Below are positions 26,090 through 34,969 of a stretch of 64,000 nt of DNA, one piece after another. The notes beneath the pieces were generated by a model. The model was not told where the DNA came from. It did no database searches and was given only the letters and a program-made list of their open reading frames with translations. The stretch is from positions 3,348,001 through 3,412,000 of the forward strand of contig NZ_CP013692.1 in NCBI RefSeq assembly GCF_001477625.1, in the 5' to 3' direction. Position numbers and translations under genes: made by a program. Position 1 is the stretch's first letter. Every line of letters begins with the position of its first letter. This DNA comes from Paucibacter sp. KCTC 42545. GTDB lineage: Bacteria > Pseudomonadota > Gammaproteobacteria > Burkholderiales > Burkholderiaceae_C.

Positions 26090-29000
26090 TCAGAAGGTGG
26101 GATATGCCGGCACGCTGGCCTCGATGTCCACCCAGCGCCCGGTCACCAAGCGGTTGTGCTTGCCCGCCGGCAGGGCGTAGTAGACCCGCGAGGCCACCGG
26201 CAGCTTCAAGTCTTGCACCGAGCCGACGGCCTCGGGGCTCAAGGGCAGGCCGTACATCTCGAAGTACTTGCTCAGGTCCTTGCCGATGATCTTGGAGCTC
26301 AGCACATAGAACAGGTCTTCGTTCTTGATGGTGTTGTTGGCATAGCGGCCCATGGCGTACTTGCCGCGGTTATTGGCATCCCAGGCGCGAGCCACCAGGC
26401 GGTCGGCCTTGGTGAGCAACTGGAAGAACTCCAGCGTGGTCTGCATGGTGGGCTGAGCCAGACCGTAACGCTCCTTGGCGTAGAGGAAGGCCAGCTGGAA
26501 GTGCACCGCACGCATGGGGTCCTGCCCGCCACTGCCGCCCCACAGACGCGTCTGCATCGCGGTTTGCAAGGCCGCACCCGTCAGCCCGGCGCCTCGGGTG
26601 GCCAGCACCATGGCGTAAAGGCCGGGGTGATCCAGGTTGTGGCCGGTGTCGATACCCATGGTCTCGTAAATGCGCAGCATGGTGGCGCTGGCCAAGATGT
26701 TGTTATCGCACTCAACCAGGCAGCCGACACCGCCGGGCGCCATATGCATCACGCGCTGCACCGTGCTGTGGCCCAACTCATGCGCCCAACCCCAGCCCAC
26801 GCCCAGGCCGGCGGAGCCATCCGATGGGTTGCCGGAACACAGGAAGCCACAGGTGGCGATCCAGCCGATGAAGTGCTGCACGCCGGGCGCGTTATGAATG
26901 GAGCCGCTGCAGTCCCAGGCGAAGGCATCGCACAGCGTCGTGGCCGTGGCCGACATGGGCATATTGCGATAGCCATTGGCGAAGTGATTGCTATCGAACA
27001 AGCCTTCCTTGAGGTTGTTCACCACATAGGTGCGCGGGTCGCCGTTGCCGATGGCGCTCTTGGCATATTTGGTGATTTGCTGGATTTCCCCACCGACAAA
27101 CTTATTCGTCTGCCAACCAAAGTCGCCCTTCTTGAGCGCGGCCACCGCCTCGTCGAGTTCTGCCTGGCTCGGGTTCTTGGTGAAGTCAAAGTGGGCATAT
27201 TTCGCCGCACCCTTGATGCGCAGCGTGATCACGGTGGCAGGTGTTGCGCCGCCATAAGACAACATCAAGGGGCAGCCAAATGGCGAGACAAAATCGGTCA
27301 CGCCACGCAAGGGAATGGCAAAGGAGTTAGGGCGGCGCGGGCGGGCATAGCTGCTATCCGTGAGGGGATTGCCCCAGACACGCAGATAGCTGGTTTGCAA
27401 AGACAGTTTGGTCGCGCCCTTGGCATCCAGCACCTCGACCTGCACCGGCTTGCCGGGGATGGATGCGCGGCCAATCAAGGTCACGCCGCCGGTTTGCGGA
27501 ATGGTCACGGTCACCGTTTCCCAATCGCTGCTGACCGCAATATCGCGCGCCTGCGGCGGCATGTAGTCACCTGCGCCGTTGGGCGGCACGGTGGTGGCAC
27601 TGCGATTGAAGACCAGCCAGGAATCCGAGGCATAGGCTCGCAAAAAGTCCCCTGAGTTGCCCTTGGCCGAGAGCGGCGCGCCATAGCGCACATTCAGGCG
27701 TTGCAAGTCCGCCCACAAGGCGAGGTGACGGAACAGCATCGCATCCGGGTCAGCAAAAACGTTGGTGCCGGCACCCTGGATGCTGGCCAAGGCGGTGCTG
27801 ACCGTGTTGATGGGTTGCAGTGCCGTGCTGTCGGTCGAAAAGTCGATCTTCAAATCAGTGCGCGGCAGCATGCGCAGGGTCGAGATCAGGCTACCGAACT
27901 GATCGGCCTTGGCGATCAAATCAGCAATGGTTCGCGTGGCACCAATTGACACCGCTGTGGCTGCGGCAAAGTAGTTGCCGGGATAGCCGCCCAGGCTGAG
28001 GCCCATGCCAGACACAACCCGCTGCGCGCCGTTGGAGGCGTTCCAGCTGGACTGCATAAAGACCACCGCCTTGCCGGCTTCTTGGTAGCTGCGCACCAGA
28101 TTGCCGAGTGCGGGGTTGTCGGCAACGCCGTTGCCAAACACGATCAGATCGAGCTGGCGCCAGCAAGTGTTGGCCGGGTCGGCCACCGCGCAGCTGGACA
28201 CGACGCCCGTGCTGCCCACCCGGGTCAGGTATTGCTTGACCGTACTGCCGTCATAGCCGCCGACACCGACTCGTACTTGCGCCGGCAGAGTCCCGTTTGC
28301 ATCGCCGGTGATGACCCAATTCATCGCGCGGCGGAAGATGGGCAAGTGCTGCTGCTGAGCGCTGGTGCCGGCCATCCAGGCCAGCACATTGGCCCCATAG
28401 GCCAGGCCGCGGCCGGCGCCGATCATGGAGATTGCCGCCATGCCTGCGCCACTATCCGCACTCAGCAAGGGCGCAGCAAGACTGCTCTTGGCGACATTGA
28501 CGGTGGTGCTATTGGTGCTGTGATTCAAGACCAAGCTGGCCGCATCGTCCCCCAAGATGGCACGCACCGCGGGCATCTGGCTATTGGACAAAGCCGAAGC
28601 CAGGCCCACCGCGCGATCCAACAAGGTGGCTTGATGGACTGCATTCAAGGGTGTGGCATCGCCGGTGACCAAAGCCCGTTCGATCGGGTCGATGGGTGCG
28701 GGTGCGGGTGCGGGTGCGGGTGCAGGCGCGGGAGCGGGAGCTGGTGCGGGAGCTGGTGCAGGCGAGGGAGCCGGTGCGGGCGCAGGCGCAGGCGCAGGCG
28801 CAGGCACAGGCGCAGGCGCAGGCACAGGTGCTGGTGCCGGCGCCGGTGCGGGCCCAGGTGCAGGTGCAGGTGCGGGTGCAGGTGCAGGTGCCGGTGCCGG
28901 CCCAGGGGCGGGCGCATCCGGCTCCGCCGGGCTTGTCGGAATCCCAGGCGCGGGCGCAGGCGCCGGTCCCGTCACCGGCGCGGAACCATCCGGAATTACT

Positions 29001-29248
29001 GGGTTGGGCGCCGGTGTTGGCGCGGGTATCGTGGGCTCAAGCTGGGGCGGAAGTGTTTCGACCCAGTTGTCCGGCCCAGGAGCAGGTGCGGGCGCCGGCG
29101 CTGGCTCGGGGGCAACCGTAAAACCTGGGTTGGGGTCGGCACTGCCGCCGCAGCCAGACAAGCTCAGACCAAGGGCCAGCGTCAGCGCAAGGGACAGGGG
29201 GGCAAGAGGGGCCAGGGGAACAGGCGCACGCGAGGGCAGCAAATGCAT
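26090..29248 (-). CDS. M60-like zinc metalloprotease lipoprotein with Pro-Ala linker
   Basis: A 1052-aa exported lipoprotein: a hydrophobic signal ends in lipobox LSGC (Cys about residue 33). Next comes a ~150-residue Pro-Ala repeat stretch encoded by near-repetitive DNA (about 28690-28920), then a large extracellular region. The gluzincin motif HELGH lies near residue 821 with a Glu 19 residues after the second His (in LVECDN), matching the HExxH-x(8-28)-E rule of M60/enhancin-like peptidases, many of which cleave mucins or glycoproteins (IMPa-like). Location is probably the cell surface. It is transcribed alone, with 332 bp upstream. Confidence 0.82.
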   Translation of the reverse strand: MHLLPSRAPVPLAPLAPLSLALTLALGLSLSGCGGSADPNPGFTVAPEPAPAPAPAPGPDNWVETLPPQLEPTIPAPTPAPNPVIPDGSAPVTGPAPAPAPGIPTSPAEPDAPAPGPAPAPAPAPAPAPAPGPAPAPAPAPVPAPAPVPAPAPAPAPAPAPSPAPAPAPAPAPAPAPAPAPAPAPIDPIERALVTGDATPLNAVHQATLLDRAVGLASALSNSQMPAVRAILGDDAASLVLNHSTNSTTVNVAKSSLAAPLLSADSGAGMAAISMIGAGRGLAYGANVLAWMAGTSAQQQHLPIFRRAMNWVITGDANGTLPAQVRVGVGGYDGSTVKQYLTRVGSTGVVSSCAVADPANTCWRQLDLIVFGNGVADNPALGNLVRSYQEAGKAVVFMQSSWNASNGAQRVVSGMGLSLGGYPGNYFAAATAVSIGATRTIADLIAKADQFGSLISTLRMLPRTDLKIDFSTDSTALQPINTVSTALASIQGAGTNVFADPDAMLFRHLALWADLQRLNVRYGAPLSAKGNSGDFLRAYASDSWLVFNRSATTVPPNGAGDYMPPQARDIAVSSDWETVTVTIPQTGGVTLIGRASIPGKPVQVEVLDAKGATKLSLQTSYLRVWGNPLTDSSYARPRRPNSFAIPLRGVTDFVSPFGCPLMLSYGGATPATVITLRIKGAAKYAHFDFTKNPSQAELDEAVAALKKGDFGWQTNKFVGGEIQQITKYAKSAIGNGDPRTYVVNNLKEGLFDSNHFANGYRNMPMSATATTLCDAFAWDCSGSIHNAPGVQHFIGWIATCGFLCSGNPSDGSAGLGVGWGWAHELGHSTVQRVMHMAPGGVGCLVECDNNILASATMLRIYETMGIDTGHNLDHPGLYAMVLATRGAGLTGAALQTAMQTRLWGGSGGQDPMRAVHFQLAFLYAKERYGLAQPTMQTTLEFFQLLTKADRLVARAWDANNRGKYAMGRYANNTIKNEDLFYVLSSKIIGKDLSKYFEMYGLPLSPEAVGSVQDLKLPVASRVYYALPAGKHNRLVTGRWVDIEASVPAYPTF

Positions 29249-29580
29249 GAAAAAGTGTTCTCGGTCAGGTCAACAAATCGACAAGGCCTGACCGCCTTCT
29301 TCAACATCGGCACGCCAGACCCCTCAAATAGGGGGGGGAGGCGGAAGTCTAAAAGTCCACTCCGGCGACCGATATGGCCGGAGCGCTCACTCAGCGAACA
29401 TTTGCGCTCACATTCGCGCCAATTTGCTCGACAGGCGCACAGCGACGCCAAACCTGAAACACCTGCTTACAAAGCACACAAATTGCTACAAGTGCGGCCT
29501 GTGTCACCGCGACAGGCGCCGCAAGCGGGCGGCGCCGTCAAGCCACACAGCGGTCCCGGCGCGGGTGGCCGGAACTGAGT
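29249..29580. other. 332-bp intergenic region with inverted repeats
   Basis: This gap lies between gltL and the M60 lipoprotein gene (both minus strand) and must hold the latter's promoter. Two inverted repeats stand out. CGGTCAGG at 29262-29269 pairs with CCTGACCG at 29287-29294 and sits just upstream of the M60 start, so it is a possible regulator site. GGCGCCG/CGGCGCC at 29515-29536 lies about 45 nt after the gltL stop as a T-less terminator-like hairpin. A G-tract (GGGGGGG) is at about 29330. I found no convincing ORF. Confidence 0.5.
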
Positions 29581-30315
29581 TCAGTGCTGCAGGATCTTGT
29601 TGAGGAAGTCCTTGGCGCGCGGCGAGCGGGCGTCCGGGTTGCCGAAGAACTCTTCGCGCTTGCAATCCTCGATGATCTTGCCGGCGTCCATGAAGATGAC
29701 GCGGCTGCTGACCTTTTTGGCAAAGCCCATTTCGTGCGTCACGCACATCATGGTCATGCCTTCTTGGGCCAAATTGACCATCACGTCCAGCACCTCACCC
29801 ACCATTTCGGGGTCGAGCGCCGAAGTCGGCTCGTCGAACAGCATCACGATCGGGTCCATGCTGAGCGCGCGGGCAATCGCCACGCGCTGCTGCTGGCCGC
29901 CGGAGAGCTGGCCGGGGAACTTGTCCTTGTGTGCCGACAGGCCGACACGGTCCAGCATCTTCAGTCCACGCACCTTGGCGTCTTCCGGCGTGCGGCCCAG
30001 CACCTTGATCTGCGCCAGCGTCAAGTTCTCGGTCACGCTGAGATGCGGGAACAGCTCGAAATGTTGGAACACCATGCCCACGCGCGAACGCAGGCGAGGC
30101 AAATTGGTCTTGGGGTCGGCCAGCGAGATGCCGTCCACCACGATGTCGCCCTTTTGAAAGGGCTCCAGCGCATTGACGGTCTTGATCAGCGTGGACTTGC
30201 CCGAGCCCGAGGGGCCGCAAACCACCACCACCTCACCTTTTTCGATCTTGGTGGAGCAATCGGTCAGCACCTGGAAGGGGCCGTACCACTTGGAGATGTT
30301 CTTGATTTGAATCAT
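29581..30315 (-). CDS. gltL: Glutamate/aspartate ABC transporter, ATP-binding protein
   Basis: This is the ATPase of a polar amino-acid importer. The 244-aa protein has Walker [11 protein letters not shown]-loop, signature [15 protein letters not shown], Walker [13 protein letters not shown] and the switch His in CVTHEMGF. Length and sequence match GltL/GlnQ. It is the last gene of gltI-gltJ-gltK-gltL, 13 bp after gltK. Confidence 0.93.
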   Translation of the reverse strand: MIQIKNISKWYGPFQVLTDCSTKIEKGEVVVVCGPSGSGKSTLIKTVNALEPFQKGDIVVDGISLADPKTNLPRLRSRVGMVFQHFELFPHLSVTENLTLAQIKVLGRTPEDAKVRGLKMLDRVGLSAHKDKFPGQLSGGQQQRVAIARALSMDPIVMLFDEPTSALDPEMVGEVLDVMVNLAQEGMTMMCVTHEMGFAKKVSSRVIFMDAGKIIEDCKREEFFGNPDARSPRAKDFLNKILQH

Positions 30316-30328
30316 GGCAATGTTCTCT

Positions 30329-30994
30329 TCAGCGGATGATGGCGATCTTCTTCTGCAGGCGACGCACCAGCATCGACAGGCTGAAACAGATCACAAAGTA
30401 GACAACGGCCGCAACCAGATAGGTTTCCACCGGGCGATTGAAGTTCTTGCCGGCCACCTCGAAGCCCTTGAGCAAGTCGTAAGCGCCAATGGCGTAGACC
30501 AGCGAGGTGTCCTGGAACAAGATGATGGTTTGCGCCATCAGCACCGGCAACATATTGCGGAAGGCCTGCGGCAGCACCACGGTCTGCATGGTCTGGCTAT
30601 AGGTCATGCCCACGGCATAACCCGCACTGACCTGACCGCGCGGCACCGACTGAATACCGGCGCGCATGATCTCGGAGAAGTAAGCCGCCTCAAACACCGT
30701 GAAGGTGATCATGGCCGACATCTCCGCGCCCATGGGCCGGCCAACCAGCAGTGGGATCAGCAGGAAGAACCACAGAATCACCATCACCAGAGGGATGGAG
30801 CGCAAGGTGTTGACGTAGAAGGCAGCCGGCCAGACCAGCCACTTCTTGCCCGACAAGCGCATCAGCGCCAGCAAGGTGCCCAGCACAATGCCGCCCAAAG
30901 TGGCGATCACGGTCAGCTGAATGCTGAAGATCAGGCCCTTGAGGATGAAGCTGGAGACGACGCCCCAGTTGAGGAATGCGAAATCGAGATTCAT
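30329..30994 (-). CDS. gltK: Glutamate/aspartate ABC transporter, permease
   Basis: The 221-aa inner-membrane permease has the His/Glu/Gln-family EAA motif region ([20 protein letters not shown]) and several TM helices. Its start overlaps the gltJ stop as ATGA. It pairs with GltJ to form the translocation channel. Confidence 0.92.
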   Translation of the reverse strand: MNLDFAFLNWGVVSSFILKGLIFSIQLTVIATLGGIVLGTLLALMRLSGKKWLVWPAAFYVNTLRSIPLVMVILWFFLLIPLLVGRPMGAEMSAMITFTVFEAAYFSEIMRAGIQSVPRGQVSAGYAVGMTYSQTMQTVVLPQAFRNMLPVLMAQTIILFQDTSLVYAIGAYDLLKGFEVAGKNFNRPVETYLVAAVVYFVICFSLSMLVRRLQKKIAIIR

Positions 30995-31734
30995 CGTCCG
31001 GCCCCCAACATGCCAGGCACTTGGACGCGGTGTTCAATGAACAAAGCCAGGCGATTGACGAAGAAGGCGGAGATGAAATACAGGCCGGTCACTGCCAGAT
31101 AGATCTCGATACCGCGGGAGGTCTCTTCCGACACTTGCAAGGCATACATGGTCAGTTCGGCAATGCTCACGGCAAAGGCCACCGATGAGTTCTTGATGAT
31201 GTTCATGCTCTCGCTGGTCAGCGGCGGAATGACGATGCGAAACGCCACCGGCAGCAAGACATAGCGGTAGGTTTGCGGCAGGGTCAAGCCCATGGCCAGG
31301 CCGGCATAGCGCTGGCCCTTGGGCAGGCTTTGAATGCCGGCGCGCACCTGCTCGGCAATCCGTGCCGAGGTGAAGAAGCCCAGGGCCAGCACCACCAGGA
31401 TGAAGCTGGGCACCTGGCGCAGCGGCGGGATCAGCGCGGGCAAGACGTGGTACCAGAGGAAGATCTGCACCAGCAGCGGGATGTTGCGGAAGGTCTCTGT
31501 CCAGGCGTCGCCAATGAACACTAACCACTTGTTCGGCGTGGTGCGCAAGATGCCCATCAGCGAACCGACGGCCAAGGCCACCACCAGGGCCAGGGCCGAG
31601 ACGCTCAGCGTCCAACCCCAGGCCGACATCAGCCAGTTCAAATAGGTGATGTCACCGCCGCTGCCAAAGCAACTCGGTATCACCTCCCCGTCGATGGTGT
31701 TCTTGCAGAACACCTGCCAATCCCATGTCGCCAC
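30991..31734 (-). CDS. gltJ: Glutamate/aspartate ABC transporter, permease
   Basis: The 247-aa permease begins MATWDWQVFCKNTIDGEVIP, as GltJ proteins do, followed by TM segments and the EAA-type loop (SARIAEQVRAGIQSLPKGQR). It is separated from gltI by 183 bp containing a terminator, so it is expressed by read-through or from its own promoter. Confidence 0.92.
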   Translation of the reverse strand: MATWDWQVFCKNTIDGEVIPSCFGSGGDITYLNWLMSAWGWTLSVSALALVVALAVGSLMGILRTTPNKWLVFIGDAWTETFRNIPLLVQIFLWYHVLPALIPPLRQVPSFILVVLALGFFTSARIAEQVRAGIQSLPKGQRYAGLAMGLTLPQTYRYVLLPVAFRIVIPPLTSESMNIIKNSSVAFAVSIAELTMYALQVSEETSRGIEIYLAVTGLYFISAFFVNRLALFIEHRVQVPGMLGAGR

Positions 31735-31856
31735 GGCCTACCTCCAATCCACAAAACTCACGCAGACCTGCCGCAGCTTGCATCCGAGACCCGATCATCG
31801 CGGGCGCTCGGTGCCTGGCAATCAGCCTTGCTGCAACTGATTCTCGTCAGTCCCAT

Positions 31857-31888
31857 TCAAAAAACAAAGGCCGCGTTGCAGCGGCCTT
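31857..31888 (-). terminator. Terminator between gltI and gltJ
   Basis: On the minus strand AAGGCCGC-TGCAAC-GCGGCCTT is followed by TGTTTTTT, an 8-bp GC-rich stem with a T-tract, 29 nt after the gltI stop. It should cut most transcripts after gltI, giving more binding protein than permease/ATPase, as is usual for such importers. Confidence 0.85.
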
Positions 31889-31917
31889 CACAAGCACAAA
31901 GCGCTGGATCGATCCGC

Positions 31918-32814
31918 TTACTTCTTGGCGTAGTCTTCGGCCGGCTTGTCGTTCGGATTAGCCAGCGCAGCCTTGAGGTTATCGCTCATCGGCAGGCCCA
32001 CCTTGGTGTTCGAGGGCGGGATCGGCTGCAGCAACCACTTGTCATACAGCTTGGCCACATCGCCAGACTTGATCATGGCCTTGATGCTGTCGTCCACGGC
32101 CTTCTTGAAGGCGGGGTCGTCCTTGCGGAACATGATGCCGATCGGTTCGACCGAGAACACGTCGCCAACGATCTTGTAGTCGGCCGGGTTCTTGGAACGC
32201 GACACCAGGCCAGCCAGCAGCGAGCCGTCCATCACGAAGGCATCGGCGCGGCCGGATTCCAGCAGCAGGAAGCTGTCAGCGTGATCCTTGCCGAAGACTT
32301 CCTTGAAGTCCACGCCGGTCGCGCGCTCATGCTTGCGCAGGGTCTGCACCGAGGTCGTGCCGGTGGTGGTGGCCACCGTGCGGCCGGCCAATTGGTTCAC
32401 GGCGGTGATGCCGGAGTTGGCCTTCACGACCATGCGCACTTCTTCCACGAAGGTGGTCACGGCGAAGGACACATCCTTCTGGCGGGTGGCGTTATTGGTG
32501 GTGGAGCCGCACTCGATGTCGACGGTGCCGTTTTGCACCAGCGGAATACGGTTTTGCGAGGTGACCGGCTGATACTTGACGTCCAGCTTGGCCAGGCCCA
32601 ATTGCTTTTGCACATCGGCCAAGACCTTCTGGCAGATCTCAACGTGGTAGCCCACGTACTTGCCATCACCCAGGGTGTACGACAGCGCGCCGGAAGACTC
32701 GCGCACGCCCATCGTGACCGTGCCGCTATCCTTGATCTTCTTCAGCGTATCGGCTTGCGCGGCACCGATTGCAGCGGCAGCCAGGGCAAGGACGAGCAGA
32801 GATTTTTTGTTCAT
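31918..32814 (-). CDS. gltI: Glutamate/aspartate-binding periplasmic protein
   Basis: The 298-aa solute-binding protein has a signal peptide MNKKSLLVLALAAAAIGAAQ ending in AQA-D. The mature part has the family-3 binding-protein opening LKKIKDSGTVTMGVRE. Arg/Asp ligand contacts are plausible but not checked. The start at 32814 is set by CAGGAGTG; the frame upstream to 32850 is rejected. It is the first gene of the transporter unit, 136 bp after the LysR gene. Confidence 0.93.
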   Translation of the reverse strand: MNKKSLLVLALAAAAIGAAQADTLKKIKDSGTVTMGVRESSGALSYTLGDGKYVGYHVEICQKVLADVQKQLGLAKLDVKYQPVTSQNRIPLVQNGTVDIECGSTTNNATRQKDVSFAVTTFVEEVRMVVKANSGITAVNQLAGRTVATTTGTTSVQTLRKHERATGVDFKEVFGKDHADSFLLLESGRADAFVMDGSLLAGLVSRSKNPADYKIVGDVFSVEPIGIMFRKDDPAFKKAVDDSIKAMIKSGDVAKLYDKWLLQPIPPSNTKVGLPMSDNLKAALANPNDKPAEDYAKK

Positions 32815-32950
32815 GAACACTCCTGAGTTTGAAGTCGCGGTGAACCGCAAAGATAGGTTGCGCTAGTGGTTAGCGGCACAACCCGAAGCAGAACATGCCC
32901 AAGGGCAGGTTCGAATAAGTGATTACACGAATTTGGACCCGACGCCGCCA

Positions 32951-33898
32951 TCAAGCCGCGGTCAGGAATTGCCACAGCGCCAGTGCAGAGGCCTTGTTGC
33001 GCCGGGACAGCTCGGGGCGCTCGCGATAGATGCGCAACTCCATCGTCAGTTCAAATTCGCCCGCGGCCGAAGCCTGCACCAGACGGCCGTTGCGCAATTC
33101 CTGCTGCACCGAGCTGGCGGGCAAGAAGGTCAGGCCGTGGCCCTCCAAAGCCATCGCTTTGAGGCCTTCGGCCATATCGGTTTCGTAAATGGCATCGAGA
33201 TTCAAGGGCACGGCAGAGCCCTTGGCGATCAGCTCCACCAAGCGCCCCAGATAGGCACCCGAGGCGTAGCTAAGAAATGGAAACTTCGGGCCGGCGTGGC
33301 CGTTGCTGCTTGCCAGCTTACCCTTGGTTTGGCGAGGCAGCTGAAACATCGGCCGGCCCTTGGCGTCGGCCTTGGCATAGGCCGCCAGGGTCTCCTGCCC
33401 CAGGGAAGCCATCTCGTAGCGCTCGGGGTCCAGCTGCAAAGGCTGGCTGGCGTGGTGATAGACGATCAGCAGATCGCAATTGCCTTCGCTCAGCTGCAGC
33501 ATCGCGTCATGCACATTGAGCGCGTTCAGCCGGCACTTGAGCGCGCCGAAACGCTGGCGCAAGCCCATCAACCAATGCGGGAAAAAGCTAAAAGCCAGCG
33601 AGTGCGGGACGGCGAACTCGATCATGTCCACGTCGGAGGACTGATGGCTGCGCATCATATTGCGCGTGGCTTGCAGATTGCCGAGGATCTCCACCGCCTG
33701 GGCCAGCAAGGTCTCGCCTGCGCCTGTCAAGCGGGTCGGGTAGGAGGAGCGGTCCACCAGGTCCGTGCCCGCCCAGGCTTCCAGCGCCTGAATGCGGCGC
33801 GAGAAGGCCGGCTGCGTGACATGCCTCAGCTGCGCCGAGCGCGAAAAGCTGCGCGTCTCGGCCAAGCTCACAAAATCTTCAAACCATTTGGTTTCCAC
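32951..33898 (-). CDS. LysR-family transcriptional regulator
   Basis: The 315-aa protein has an N-terminal winged HTH (METKWFEDFVSLAETRSFSR, TQPAFSRRIQALEAWAGTDL) and a periplasmic-binding-like effector domain. It lies directly upstream of gltI on the same strand, unlike the usual divergent LysR layout. It may regulate glutamate uptake, but this is inference from position. It is divergent from the PEP-CTERM gene across a 236-bp gap. Confidence 0.9.
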   Translation of the reverse strand: METKWFEDFVSLAETRSFSRSAQLRHVTQPAFSRRIQALEAWAGTDLVDRSSYPTRLTGAGETLLAQAVEILGNLQATRNMMRSHQSSDVDMIEFAVPHSLAFSFFPHWLMGLRQRFGALKCRLNALNVHDAMLQLSEGNCDLLIVYHHASQPLQLDPERYEMASLGQETLAAYAKADAKGRPMFQLPRQTKGKLASSNGHAGPKFPFLSYASGAYLGRLVELIAKGSAVPLNLDAIYETDMAEGLKAMALEGHGLTFLPASSVQQELRNGRLVQASAAGEFELTMELRIYRERPELSRRNKASALALWQFLTAA

Positions 33899-34134
33899 TC
33901 CGGGGAGTGTAGCCGCGCGGCAAGCGCCGACTGATCGCCCGAGCGAATACCGGATCGGCTCTTTCGGTCGCCTTCATGCACCCTCACCGCGCCCTCGCCC
34001 CCTCCTCGTTTACCAGAAGATGCGCCGCACTCCCCCTCAATTGCAGGGGCTTGAGGTGAACTTTTTCACGACTTGCCTGTATACAGTCAACCACAAGGTC
34101 ACCCTCCAACTCACCGGCATTCGGGAGCTCGCTC

Positions 34135-34863
34135 ATGCTGACATCAAGACATTTGCTGGCCGGCGCTTTCAGCGCATTTGGCGTATTTGGCGCAATCGCC
34201 GCCCTCACCTCGCCCGCGCAAGCCGCGCCCGTCTTCGTCGACTTTGAAGCGGTGCCCAACGCGGTCAACAACCTAGCCACCCAGGTCAACCCCTACAGCG
34301 CCGATCTGCAATTTGTCACCGGCGCCTTGAGCGTGACCAGCGCCTGGCCGGGCTCGCCCAATGGCGGCACCGGCTTGGGCAACTTCTTCCGCGATCCGGC
34401 CAAATACGGCTCGGGCACACAGGGCGCGGTGTTCATGTCAGGTGATGCCGATCAAAGTGGCAAGACCAGCTTGGTGTTCAACGTCGGTGCCGGTTTCGGT
34501 GAGTCGTTCTCGATGCTGTTCGCCACCAGCTCAGGCGTGGGTTCGGTCAGCGTCTTTGACGAGCTGGGTGGCGCGGGCCAGCAATTGGGCGAAGCCCAAA
34601 GCCTGATCAGCACAGGCGGCTGCAAGGACCCCGCAACGGGCGCACCGCTCGCCGACTTTGTTTGCGAATGGCGCACAGCCACGGTGAACTTCTCTGGCAC
34701 CGCCAAATCGGTACGGATTTCGGGCACCAATACGGCTTTCTGGCTGGATGACTTCCGCCTCGGCGCCAACGGCGGCGGCACCATCCCGGAACCCGGCGGC
34801 GTGGCCTTGAGCCTGGCCGCGCTGGGCGCCCTGGCGATGGGCCGCAAGAAGCAAGTCAAGTAA
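34135..34863 (+). CDS. PEP-CTERM sorting-signal protein
   Basis: The 242-aa secreted protein has a signal peptide (HLLAGAFSAFGVFGAIAALT, cut near AQA-A) and the complete C-terminal sorting signal: IPEPGG, a TM helix (VALSLAALGALA) and the basic tail GRKKQVK. PEP-CTERM proteins are processed by exosortase EpsH/XrtA and linked with exopolysaccharide or floc formation. No exosortase is in this window. A ribosome site CGGGAG precedes the ATG. The body is low in Cys and looks like an extracellular beta-rich domain (FVDFEAVPNAVNNLA at the start). Confidence 0.9.
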   Translation: MLTSRHLLAGAFSAFGVFGAIAALTSPAQAAPVFVDFEAVPNAVNNLATQVNPYSADLQFVTGALSVTSAWPGSPNGGTGLGNFFRDPAKYGSGTQGAVFMSGDADQSGKTSLVFNVGAGFGESFSMLFATSSGVGSVSVFDELGGAGQQLGEAQSLISTGGCKDPATGAPLADFVCEWRTATVNFSGTAKSVRISGTNTAFWLDDFRLGANGGGTIPEPGGVALSLAALGALAMGRKKQVK

Positions 34864-34890
34864 GGCCAAGCCCGCACCGCACTGCACAAG

Positions 34891-34928
34891 AAAAGGCCGC
34901 TGCACGGGATGCCGTGCAGCGGCCTTTT
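34891..34928. terminator. Bidirectional terminator between PEP-CTERM and ABC exporter genes
   Basis: A near-perfect 17-bp stem AAAAGGCCGCTGCACGG / CCGTGCAGCGGCCTTTT has a 4-nt loop, with T-runs on both strands. It serves the plus-strand PEP-CTERM gene (27 nt after its stop) and the convergent minus-strand ABC exporter. Confidence 0.93.
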
Positions 34929-34969
34929 TCATTCAACTAATTCAAATCACCCCAGCCTCAGGGCTGGGC

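Noticed and set aside
28645..29291. Gly/Ala- and Arg/Cys-rich plus-strand ORFs opposite the Pro-Ala linker of the M60 gene
   Set aside because: They are antisense of repetitive Pro-Ala codons, not a separate gene.
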